From Anisodus tanguticus (lineage: Eukaryota; Streptophyta; Magnoliopsida; Solanales; Solanaceae): DNA of 64,000 nt. The notes under the pieces are model-generated. The model saw only the letters and a list, made by a program, of their open reading frames with translations. It did not search any database and was not told the DNA's origin. Numbering within the stretch: the stretch's first letter is position 1; the number at the start of each line of letters is the position of its first letter. Shown one piece after another: positions 55,162 through 64,000 of the stretch. Made by a program: the position numbers and the translations under genes. The DNA lies in the NCBI GenBank assembly GCA_034509755.1, contig CM067550.1, forward strand, positions 17,229,001 to 17,293,000, read 5' to 3'.

Positions 55162-55889
55162 CCTACTTAGATTTCGGTCGGTAAAGTTATGCAGTAGAGT
55201 TAGTTTCGGCATATGTATCATAACATTCCACAAATTATGCCGGACAAGGCAAACTTTCAACACTCAACATAATCTGAAAAACACATCTTATGTCCCATAA
55301 CTTAATTTCTATCGAACTTGTGCTGTCGAGTGAGACAAAAGTCCAGTTTCCGAAGATTAAAATATTACAAAACTTATGTCGAGTGAAACATATCTATTTT
55401 TCATTAAATAAACAACGACGACAAAAATTAAATATCATAGATATGGGGGGGGGGGGGAAATTAAATACTGGTTCATTTGAAGGGAAATCCGTGCAAAAAA
55501 TTCATATCACATCTACTCTCTTTTATGGCCCAAGTACTTTTCAGAAACAGCAATTAGAAGTATTTCCTTTTACAGGATTCTACCAAGTCTGCCAAGTGTT
55601 CCATATCCTTTAAAATCTATATTCACATGAGGTTAACTTCAAACCTAAAAAATTAAAGGTATTCTTGCTACAACAAAGTGGTATTTGTCCTAAAAAAATT
55701 AGATAAAACTTATTTTCTACAAGAAGTTAAACTATATTGATAATGTGAAAAAATTAAATTGCCTATATATATAACTGAAGTCTTTTTTACACATGCAAAA
55801 TCTGTAATTAATCTGTATTCCAAAAAAAAAAAAGCAGTAAATAATAAACACTGAAAATAAACAGAATCAGTGTTGAAAAATAAGAATAA
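55162..55889. other. intergenic, no gene seen
   Basis: AT-rich. A run of 13 G at 55445-55457 and an A run near 55819. The frame 55290-55613 has no recognisable likeness. Confidence 0.45.
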
Positions 55890-56690
55890 TTTTTCAGAAT
55901 ATAATCGAGCCCACTTAGTTCAAAGTGTGTTCTTAAGGAAATTATTCCCCTCACAGTACTCGAGGTTGATGGAATATCCCCTCCCAGGATAGAACGATTA
56001 TCTTACCAGAATAGTAGTACACCAAATTCAGGTAGCGGCGAACCACTCAACAGCAGTATATCACACATAATTTGTTTATGCAGAAGAAGAAGAAGTTTGT
56101 GTTGTTCAGAAAATTCCTAAGTAAAATTCTGAGGAATCAAATGAATTTATAGCCATGGAAGTACTGTTTCTGAAGGTTTGCAACCTTTCTGAACAGCCAC
56201 TAAAAACTGGTGGAAAATTTAAATGTGGGAAAGAAACCGGGTCGCGGGTCAGACACGCGGATCCGGCCGGGTCGCGGGTCAGACACGCGGATCCGGCCGG
56301 GTCGCGGGTCAGGGTCACTAACGGATAGGATTGGATAAGTTAATTAATTTAATTAAATAATAATTAATTAAATAATTAAAAATTAAAGAAAATTTGGTCC
56401 AAAAAGATTATCAATCAGATCCGAAGCCGAAGCCGAAGCCGAGCCGAAGCCGAGCCGAGCGAGAGACGACGACGGCGCGAGGGGTCCTTGCCCCCCTCAA
56501 CCCTTTTACTGACAAGAAGGAGTAATTCTACTTATAAGTAGAAGAACTTTTCTTTCCACTACCGATGTGGGACAAATGCTTATTTTATAAAGCAAGAGGG
56601 AACTCCCACTTTTCTTTCCACTACCGATGTGAGACAACTCCCACTTTTCTTTCCAATCATTTCCCATTCACCAATATCAATACCTAACAA
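55890..56690 (-). mobile_element. LTR-like block in inverted orientation (probable solo LTR)
   Basis: On the minus strand it starts TGTTAGGTATTG at 56690. It then has two 'cacatcggtagtggaaagaa' blocks (about 56640 and 56575), a GC-rich 'cgaagccgagcc'-type repeat (56425-56460 on the plus strand) and 'ggaccaaatttt'. A 30-bp tandem repeat (56238-56318) and 'gctataaattcatt', a TATA-like site near 56150, follow. The left end near 55890 is uncertain. No internal coding region is attached. Confidence 0.5.
56238..56318 (+). repeat. 30-bp tandem repeat, 2.7 copies
   Basis: Unit 'cgggtcgcgggtcagacacg' plus 'cggatccggc', period 30, inside the LTR-like block; the third unit diverges after 'gggtcagg'. 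Confidence 0.88.
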
Positions 56691-57496
56691 AATCAACCTC
56701 GGAGTCTACTAAAAATGTATGTGATGTTGCTAATGTAATATTAGGCATGAAGAGGAAATTCAGCCCTTGTGTATTATTGCATCTAACAGGGTACTCATAA
56801 ATTCAATATGGACTAATTATAATTACATACTGCCCTTCATGCATTAGATGCCTTTGGTTCATGCTTTTCCATCATTCAAAACTTTGAAATTAAGTATACG
56901 TATATTCATCGATTTTGTGGGCTGATTGATCGAGTTTTTTAGTCTTCCCTCTAGTTTGATAGGCCTCTCAAGTGTTTAGACTTCCCCTAATGATGTTATT
57001 TGAAGCCTTTTCATTATAGGAATAAGGTAAGTTATTTATTGTTAAGGTGAGAGCAATGCCTCGTCCTTGTATTTGAGGGTGTTGAATAGCCATTTCGTTC
57101 TTCGGGACTTTCTTTCACTTTCTTTTTCCTTAAAACAAATACAACTGGAAAAAAGAACTGTTAGAAATTTAGACTCTACCACATCTGATTACTCATGTTG
57201 TTTCTTCCAGCCATTTTATTCTTATATTAATAATATATATTATTAATGAAAAAAATACTGATCTGGACACTCTTGCGCTGCCTGGGTAGCTAAAATCATT
57301 TTGTGCCCGCACCACGTAGGCACAAAAATGTGGTATTTATACCATCAGATAATTAACAATAGGGGTCATATCCCCTGCAGAGTTCTAGTATCTTCTCGAA
57401 AAATAGGTACAAGTTCGGGGGTTTTCTCCCAAGAAGAAACCATAAATTTTAACATATGATACATATGTAACATCTCTATAAGTTGTTACGTATATC
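56691..57496. other. 3' flank of the tetraspanin exon, no gene seen
   Basis: AT-rich with a perfect AT palindrome 'attaataatatatattatta' near 57223. The last 100-200 bases before 57497 probably include the 3' untranslated region of the tetraspanin gene. Confidence 0.4.
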
Positions 57497-57883
57497 CTAT
57501 ACATCAGCAGGATGGACTTTGCTGCTTTTTGTATTTCCCCTACCAGGTTCCTCATAATTCTTACTATAAAAGTAACAAGAAAATGAAAGAAGCACAACAC
57601 TGTTAACAACACAAATTGACAATGCAGTAACCCAATTCTGATCTTGATTGTCCAAATAGGCCTTTTTGCACGCATAGCACTCGAAACAAAGCTTGTTGGA
57701 ATCACTACTCCATTTACGAAAATCTTCGTCAGTTTCATTAGATTTTTCTTGTCGATTGTCAGTGTTGGCTGGGAGACCGTCATATGTTTCCATCCAAGTG
57801 AAAGTGTTATGCGTGTTTGTGCTCTCCTTTTCGGATGAATTTTTACCTTTGTCACATATCTTGGGATACTTGCAACAAGCGTC
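57497..57883 (-). CDS. tetraspanin family protein, last exon
   Basis: An acceptor 'tcttttgtctttag' (57897-57884) is followed by 129 in-frame codons ending in TAG (57499-57497). The piece starts 'DACCKYPKICDKG', the place of the G-C-C-K motif that marks plant tetraspanins and that usually opens exon 2. It continues with an Asn/Ser-rich part of the large outer loop, then 'NKLCFECYACKKAYLDN' with the loop Cys pair, 'NWVTALSICVVNSVVLLSFS' as the fourth membrane segment, and a short cytoplasmic tail. Tetraspanins organise plasma-membrane domains. Ala replaces Gly in GCCK ('DACC'). No first exon (three membrane segments) is seen up to the Copia array at 58504, so it is either beyond the window or lost. 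The exon itself is intact. Confidence 0.8.
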   Translation of the reverse strand, partial: DACCKYPKICDKGKNSSEKESTNTHNTFTWMETYDGLPANTDNRQEKSNETDEDFRKWSSDSNKLCFECYACKKAYLDNQDQNWVTALSICVVNSVVLLSFSCYFYSKNYEEPGRGNTKSSKVHPADV

Positions 57884-58406
57884 CTAAAGACAAAAGAAAG
57901 TTCGATCTACATATTTATTATGTTAAATTACTAACAATTCAATGACAAATAATATAGGAAGTTAATGCGGATGCCCATATGGTCAAAAGAATAAGGCAAG
58001 AATACCCCTTTTAAGAATTATTACATTTCGTACCTATTTAGGGAAAATATTTACAAAATACAACATATATGTACTCGTATAATATCAGCATGTACAATTC
58101 ACATATATTCTATATCTTGATGGTATATAATAGTGTGATTCAATTATTCTTATATTGTATATCTTTAGAGTATACAATTATATGAATTGTATACCCTAAG
58201 GTATAAAGCGTATATTGTTAATTTTTTAAGGGGAGAATTTTGTAAAGTAGATAGAATGTTTTTCACTCTGCCGGATAATTATGTAAAATCCCAATAATAT
58301 ATATAAAGACGAAATATGTAAGTGGAGAATAAGAAATCAAATTAATTGATGGAAGATGTCTAGTGTGAAATATCATAGTAGTTGAATGAAGTTGTCTGGA
58401 ACTATA
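57884..58406 (-). other. intron-like sequence upstream of the tetraspanin exon
   Basis: AT-rich with no coding-like piece of tetraspanin exon 1 on the minus strand. If the gene is real, this is the right part of its intron, continued beyond the Copia array. Confidence 0.4.
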
Positions 58407-58510
58407 TATACCCTAGACATACTTATTGTGGTGCATGGTTGCAATTAGAGGTGGCAAAATAAATTCATTCATTTATACCCTAGACATACTTATTGTAGTG
58501 CATGGTCGCA
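58407..58510 (+). repeat. 37-bp direct repeat at the left edge of the Copia array
   Basis: 'tataccctagacatacttat' followed by 'tgtRgtgcatggtYgca' at 58407-58443 and 58474-58510, 67 bases apart with two differences. The second copy runs straight into the RNase H fragment. Confidence 0.85.
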
Positions 58511-59181
58511 GTCTTGCAGGGGCCCTTCAGTATCTTACGTTCACGAGACCAGCTATTACATATGTCATACAACATGTGTGTTTGTTTATGCATGATCCCA
58601 GGGTTGAGCATATGAATGCGCTCAAACACATTATTCGGTACATCCAGGGGACACTTGACTATGGCTTGCATTTATATCTGTCATCGACGTCTACACTTGT
58701 CTCGTATACTGATGATGATTGGGGTGGCTGTCCGGACACCAGACGATCAACGTCTGGCTATTGTATATTTCTTGGTAATAACTTGGTCTCATGATCTGCG
58801 AAACGCCAGTCGACTTTGTCCCACTCCAGTGCAGAGGCCAAGTATCGAGGGGTAGCCAATGTGGTCTCTGAATCATGTTGGTTATGTAATCTGCTTTTAG
58901 AGCTTCATTGTCCTATTCAGAAAGCGACTTTGGTTTATTGTGATAATGTTAGTGTCATCTACCTTTCTGGTAATCCGGTTCAGCACGAGTGCACTAAACA
59001 TATCGAGATGGACATTCACTTTGTTCGCGAAAAGGTCGCTCGTGGACAAATACGCGTCTGCTATGTCCCTTCCAGATATCAAATTGCATACATCTTTACA
59101 AAGGGTCTTCCCTCGATCCTTTTTGACGATTTTTGGGATAGTCTCAGCATACGAAGTCCGCCCGCTATGACTGCGGGGGTT
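58504..59181 (+). pseudogene. Copia RNase H fragment sharing an LTR with Copia 3
   Basis: Starts abruptly inside RNase H with 'SLAGALQYLTFTRPAITYVI'. It then reads 'TSTLVSYTDDDWGGCPDTRR', a TGA stop where Trp is expected (58792-58794), 'SSAEAKYRGVANVV' and 'LVYCDNVSVIYLSGNPV', and ends 'SIRSPPAMTAGVC' with TAA. It is almost the same sequence as 63211-63887 in Copia 3, and the LTR at 59182 follows as it would at a normal 3' end. This is therefore the 3' end of a second copy joined head-to-tail to Copia 3. Glu to Lys in 'AEAKYRG' would harm the active site. Confidence 0.85.
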
Positions 59182-59405
59182 TGTTAAATATACACGGTAT
59201 ACTTATGTATATCGTGTGAATATAGTGTATATATGGTATTATTTGTATCACGGTTTGGGCTACTAATTTGGTATTGTTTGTTGTAATTATTAAGTAGAAT
59301 AAGGTTTTATAAGTAGAATAGAAATAGAATTTTCCTATTATGGAAATTGTAAATTGTATATATACTCTTTCATTAATGAGAATAATCAAGTGATTATTTC
59401 TTTCA
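59182..59405 (+). repeat. shared LTR between the RNase H fragment and Copia 3
   Basis: 224 bp, TGTTAAATATAC to 'tttctttca'. It is preceded by a 3' pol end with polypurine tract and followed by a 5' primer site, so it serves as both 3' and 5' LTR. It has a near-perfect inverted repeat at 59192-59217. Confidence 0.9.
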
Positions 59406-59559
59406 TGGTATCAAGAGTCTAGGTTTATTTTTCTCTCCCAAAATTTTCGTCCAAACAGCCCGGAATCCGACCTCCCTTCCTCGGGTTCCGTGCCCGGAAA
59501 TTCTTTTTCTTCTCAAATTTCTTCTTCTGAATCCCTACATCACGTCTTGCGTTGCTATT

Positions 59560-60540
59560 ATGGCTAAGAATATGTTTCACCCTGCCCTTGTTGTTTCTAA
59601 TATCAAGAATCACATTCCTATTGTTCTTGAGATAGAAAACGTCAATTATGCGACGTGGGCCGAATTGTTCAAAGTTCATGCACGCTCGCATCAAGTTCTC
59701 CATCATATTATCCCTGCGGCTCCTACGGATACGGAGGATGATCCTAAGTTATGGACGACATTTGATGCTACTGTTCTTCAGTAGATTTACTCCACTATTT
59801 CTACCGACCTCTTGCAGACGATTATCGAACTAGACGCCACGGCGATGGCGGCTTGGAATAGAGTACGTGATATATTCCAAGATAATCAAAATTCTCATGC
59901 TATTAACTTGGAGCAGGAGTTCTCCCACGTCAACATGGAAGATTTCCCCAACGTTTCAGCATATTGCAAAAGGTTTAAGGAGTTGGCAGACCAACTCTGC
60001 AACGTTAGTACGCCAGTCACCAACGACCGTCTTGTCCTTCAGATGGTTGCAGGCCTTTCAGAGGCATATAATGGTGTTGTCACGCTTCTTCGTCAGACCA
60101 GCCCTCTTCCGCAATTTTATCAGGCTCGTTCTATGCTTACACTCGAAGAAGCCGGCTTGGCCAAAAAGGTGGCTATCGGTGCTAGTCCCGTAATCATGAT
60201 GACCGAGTCCAATTTTCCTCCATCCGGTTCCAACAACTCGGGCCAAAACCGCAACAACGGTGGCGGCAAAAAGGGTCAGAATTGGAAAAATAATAGAAAA
60301 AATTACGGCGGCAACACAGGTGGAAGCCAAAATAGTGGTAGTGGCGGTGGTGCCCCTCGGGTCAATCAGCAGCAGCAGTTTTGGGCCTCGCAGTGGCATT
60401 GGGCCATCCAATTTAGGCCTAATAGTGGCGGGTTTCCAGCTTACTACCCGGGAAACTGGGGCCCAAATTTTCAACAGCCTAGGCCCAATTTTCAGGGTCC
60501 AGTCTTGGGTTTCAAGCCATCTTATGGGCCGGGGTAGCAG
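59560..60540 (+). pseudogene. Copia 3 gag
   Basis: ATG 59560 opens 'MAKNMFHPALVVSNIKNHIP'. A TAG stop at 59782-59784 stands where Copia 2 has Trp. The frame then runs from 59812 to 60537 with 'AAWNRVRDIFQDNQNSHAIN', 'EDFPNVSAYCKRFKELADQL' and 'VAGLSEAYNGVVTLLRQTSP'. It ends in a Gly/Asn/Pro-rich tail. Apart from the one stop, gag is the best preserved of the three RE1-like copies. Confidence 0.85.
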
Positions 60541-61925
60541 GCCAGCATGCTTGGGCCTCGGCCCCCGCAGGCCCATCATGCAGCGGGCCCCACACCAACC
60601 GATATTGAAGCCTCCATGCACACACTTGGATTAAATCCATAATACATGAACTGGTATATGGACACCAGAACCACGAACCACATGACGTCCGACCAAGATA
60701 CTCTCTCATCTTATTCCAATTTGAGCTGCCCTCGTGGCATAATTGTTGGGAATGGTAATTCAATTCCAATTCGTGGTTATGGTCATAAAATATTGTCGCC
60801 CCCCCCCCCCATCCACCACTTATCTTGAAAAATACCCTTCATGCCCCTAAATTGATTAAAAATTTAGTGTCTGTCTGAAAATTCACCATTGATAATCCTG
60901 TGTCTATTGAATTTGATACATTTGGATTTTCTGTGAATGATTTCAAGATGGGGAGTCATCTCATGAGGTGTGATAGTAGGGGAGATCTTTATCCTATCAT
61001 GTCAAGTTCCGGTTTCTCGAGTCACGCATTGCAATCAACTTTTGCAGCTCTGGCTCCTTCCTTGTGGCATGCTCGTCTAGGTCATCCAGGGTCATCTATT
61101 TTGTCTTCCTTAGATAAAAACAATTTTATTTCCTGTAAGGGTACGCGTAGTACTCGTAATTGTCAATCTTGTTCTTTAGGAAAAATTGTTAAGTTGCCAT
61201 TTGTAGACTCTAATTCTCATACTTTAATGCCATTTGATATTATTCATAGTGATCTATGGACATCTCATGTTCTTAGTTCTTTGGGTCATCGGTATTATGT
61301 TCTCTTTTTGGATGATTATTCTAAATTTTTGTGAACTTTTCCAATAGCGAAAAAATCTCAAGTTTTTTCCATCTTCTTAAAATTTAGAGCATACATTAGA
61401 ACCTAATTCGAACGTGAAATAAAAAATATCCAATGTGATAATGGCAAAGAATATGACAATGGGGTGTTTCGGGAATTTTGTGCAAATAATGGAATCAATT
61501 TTCATTTTTCTTGCCCTCATACGTCTTCAAAAAATGGGAAAGCCGAGCGCAAAATTTGTACCATTAATAACATTGTCCGCACTTTATTAATTCATGCTTC
61601 CATACCCCCGTCTTTTTGGCATCATGCTCTACAAATGGCTACATATTTTCTTAACATTATTCCTTCCAAAGGTTTGACATATTCGTCCCCCCTTCAAATT
61701 TTATATAATAAGACTCATTCGTATTCATATCTTAGGGTCTTTGGGTGTTTGTGTTATCCACTCTTTCCGTCTACCACAATTAACAAACTTCAGGCCCGTT
61801 CTACCTCGTGTGTGTTCTTGGGTTATCCGTCAAATCATCGTGGTTACAAATATTTTTATTTATCTTCTAATAAATTCATCATTAGTCGTCATGTAATTTT
61901 TGATAAATCTCAATTTTAGTTTGCT
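60541..61925 (+). pseudogene. Copia 3 protease and integrase
   Basis: Protease near 60649: 'NWYMDTRTTNHMTS', where the active-site Gly is Arg (D-T-R). Integrase: 'WHARLGHPGSS' with the His pair and 'CQSCSLGK' with the Cys pair, then 'FDIIHSDLWTSHVLSS'. A TGA stop near 61332 stands where Trp is expected and a TAA near 61405 where Gln is expected. 'IQCDNGKEYDN' and 'NGKAERKICTINNI' follow, completing the D, D, E set, and 'FLGYPSNHRGYKYFY' ends the domain. A CGA to TGA stop lies near 60877. Confidence 0.85.
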
Positions 61926-62339
61926 AAGGTTAGTAATCTCGTGTTGAGTTCGTATAATATTTTGGATGATGGTATATCCCCGTATATTATTCACCAGTTT
62001 TCAGACATATCCTGCACCCCAAATCTTCCAGCGGGCCCACTGCCCGCTAGTCCCATTGGTCCGTCGCAAGCCACTGTCCCCAATCTCATCACTGGGCCAT
62101 TTTCAGCAATTGGGCCAGTCCATACTGGAACTGGTCCAGTTCCTGCATCCTCGACTGCCTCTGCTTACCGTGTTGGGCCAGCAGGCCCGCTGCCTGCTGG
62201 CTAGTCCGTCCCGAGTCCAGAAAATTCTCGAAATCCGCCCAATTCTTCCCCGTGTCATAGATCGGTCACTCGTAGTCAACGGGGTGTTTTTAAACCAAAG
62301 AGGCATTTTAATTTAAATTCTAATGTTCTTAAATCACCC

Positions 62340-63884
62340 TTACCCCGTAATCCCGTGTCTGCGTTAAATGACCCGAATTGGAAAATTGCTATGACCGATG
62401 AATATAATGCTCTTATTGGTAATAAGATGTGGGAGTTGGTGCCTTGTCCATCTGGTATTAATATTATTCGGTCTATGTGGATTTTTGCTTATAAGGACAA
62501 TTCAGACGGTTCATTTGTAAGACATAAGGCTCGACTTCTGGGTGATGGTAAGACTCAGCAGGTTGGCGTGGATTGTGGTGAGACGTTTATTCCGGTGGTC
62601 AAGCTGGCTACCATTCGCACTGTGCTCAGCTTGGCTCTTTCGAAAGCATGGCTCATTCATCAGTTAGATGTGAATAATGTTTTCTTACATGGTGATCTCA
62701 AGGAAACAATCTATATGCATCAGCCCTTGAGGTTTAGGGATCCCAATTATCCTTATCATGTCTGTCTATTGAAAAAGTCCTTATATGGGCTTAAGCAGTC
62801 TCCACGGGCCTAGTATAAGAGCTTTGTCAACTATGTTTCGACTATTGGGTTCACTCACAGTAGGTCGGATAATTCCTTGTTCATATATCGTCGTGGTTCT
62901 TCCTTGGCTTATATACTATTATATGTGGATGATATTATCTTGACTGCCTCTTCCAATGCATTATGCCAGTCTATCTTGACAATGCTCAGTTATGAGTTTG
63001 CCATGAAAGACTTGGGGCCATTGAGTAATTTTTTTGGAATTGTTGTCACTCGTCATACATGTAGGTTGTTCTTATCGTAGAGGAAGTATGCAGCCGAGAT
63101 CATTGAGAGGGCTGGGATGTCATCATGTAAGTCCACTTCCACTCCGGTTGATACTAAACCCAAATTGGGTGCTGCAGCTGGCTCCCCTTACGAGGATCCG
63201 ACCCGATATCGCAATCTTGCAAGGGCCCTTCAGTATCTTACGTTCACGAGACCAGCTATTACATATTCCATACAACATGTGTGTTTGTTTATGCATGATC
63301 CTAGGGTTGAGCACATGAATGCGCTCAAACGCATTATTCGGTACATCCAGGGGACACTTGACTATGACTTGCATTTATATCCGTCATCGACGTCTACACT
63401 TGTATCGTATACTGATGCTGATTGGGGTGGCTGTCCGGACACCAGACAGTCAACGTCTGGCTATTGTATATTTCTTGGTAACAACTTGGTCTCATAGTCT
63501 GCGAAACGTCAGTCCACTTTGTCTCGCTCCAGGGCAGAGGCCGAGTATCGAGGGGTAGCCAATGTGGTCTCTGAATCATGTTGGTTACGTAATCTGCTTT
63601 TAGAGATTCATTGTCCTATTTAGAAAGCGACTTTGGTTTATTGTGATAATGTTAGTGTCATCTACCTTTCTGGTAATCCGGTTCAGCACGAGTGCACTAA
63701 ACATATCGAGATGGATATTCACTTTGTTCGCGAAAAGGTCGCTCGTGGACAAATACGCGTCTGCTATGTCCCTTCCAGGTATCAAATTGCAGACATCTTT
63801 ACAAAGGGTCTTCCCTCGATCCTTTTTGACGATTTTAGGGACAGTCTCAGCATACGAAGTCCGCCTGCTATGACTGCAGGGGTT
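62340..63884 (+). pseudogene. Copia 3 reverse transcriptase and RNase H
   Basis: From 62355: 'DEYNALIGNKMWELVPCPSG', 'VRHKARLLGDGKTQQVGVDC', 'LKKSLYGLKQSPRA' and a TAG at 62811 where Trp is usual. 'YVDDIILTASS' at about 62920-62950 is the intact active site. A TAG at 63078 replaces Gln. RNase H: 'YTDADWGGCPDTRQ', TAG at 63495 (Trp), 'AEAEYRG' with the Glu, TAG at 63620 (Gln), then 'LVYCDNVSVIYLSGNPV' and 'HIEMDIHFVREKV'. The frame ends with TAA overlapping the LTR. The linker 61930-62340 is Pro-rich and poorly conserved. Confidence 0.87.
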
Positions 63885-64000
63885 TGTTAAATATACACGG
63901 TATACTTATGTATACCGTGTGAATATAGTGTATATATGGTATTTTTTGTATCACGGTTTGGGCTACTAATTTGGTATTCTTTGTTGTAATATTTTAGTGT
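63885..64000 (+). repeat. 3' LTR of Copia 3 (first 116 bp)
   Basis: Starts TGTTAAATATAC after the polypurine tract and matches 59182-59297 with a few differences. It is cut by the end of the window. Inverted repeat 'acacggtata' (63895-63904) / 'tataccgtgt' (63911-63920) is perfect here. Confidence 0.9.

Larger units (their letters stand above)
59182..64000 (+). mobile_element. Copia LTR retrotransposon 3 (RE1-like), right LTR cut by window end
   Basis: LTR 59182-59405 (224 bp), primer site tggtatcaagag (59406-), gag, protease, integrase, reverse transcriptase, RNase H, polypurine tract 'gcaggggtt' (to 63884) and a second LTR from 63885. The first LTR is also the 3' LTR of the RNase H fragment at 58504-59181, so LTRs and internal parts alternate in a tandem array. 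At least eight premature stops, almost all C-to-T or G-to-A, make it inactive. The coding order and sequence are close to Copia 1 and 2, but the LTR sequence is different. Confidence 0.9.

Noticed and set aside
56106..56318. Minus-strand frame with a repeated 'TRDPAGSACL'
   Set aside because: Comes from the 30-bp tandem repeat in an LTR-like block.
1..64000. tRNA, rRNA, CRISPR or bacterial operon features
   Set aside because: None was seen; all tRNA-like matches are primer-binding sites of retroelements.

Overview
This window is plant nuclear DNA, most likely from a solanaceous eudicot. The reasons are the overall AT-rich base composition, the dense nesting of plant-type LTR retrotransposons primed by tRNA-iMet, a Gypsy LTR end with the 'gtgcccgcacgactag...gagtcgtga' pattern I associate with tomato, potato and tobacco, and MITEs of kinds common in that family. 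The family call is an inference; no marker gene settles it. No bacterial or organellar genes, rRNA, tRNA or CRISPR were seen.

Layout. 1-2332: end of a Gypsy-type LTR with a 410-bp tandem duplication. 2340-3356 (-): dead LINE ORF1-type gene (DUF4283 domain). 3357-3610: 100-bp tandem repeat. 3730-4454 (+): coding-like, acidic, unrecognised. 4620-7918 (-): decayed Mutator-like (MULE) transposase gene. 8171-14263 (+): non-autonomous Gypsy-like element with protease and gag remnants, other open frames but no reverse transcriptase, ending in an inverted copy of its own LTR. 14660-27795 (+): remains of one host gene, an OB-fold (At4g28440/SOSS-B-like) protein, with one Copia at the first splice acceptor (15073-19914) and a young Copia in the next intron (20723-25697). 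28505-28842: Stowaway MITE. 28910-40728: a hAT transposon with 8-bp target duplications that carries a nested Gypsy element (32264-40697, minus strand) with 2-kb LTRs full of minisatellites. 41645-42064 (+): intact single-exon gene for a protein phosphatase inhibitor-2-like protein, the best candidate for a working gene. 42797-51397 (-): full-length Copia with perfect TSD CTTGT. 51606-51899: a TRIM element. 53640-56690: two LTR-like blocks in opposite orientation around a MITE. 57497-57883 (-): last exon of a tetraspanin gene. 58504-64000 (+): a tandem Copia array that runs off the window.

How it fits together. Almost all coding sequence belongs to transposable elements, and nesting gives relative ages: the hAT is older than the Gypsy inside it; the OB-fold gene is older than both Copias in it. 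Most premature stops in these elements are single C-to-T or G-to-A changes (TGG to TGA/TAG, CAA/CAG to TAA/TAG), as expected for long-methylated, silenced DNA. The exception is the Copia at 20723-25697: its LTRs differ at one base in 229 and its frames are broken by small indels only. I found no clearly new defence or metabolic system. The most unusual structures are the retroelement ending in an inverted LTR hairpin, the Copia inserted at a triplicated splice acceptor that supplies a replacement acceptor, and the non-autonomous Gypsy with extra open frames.
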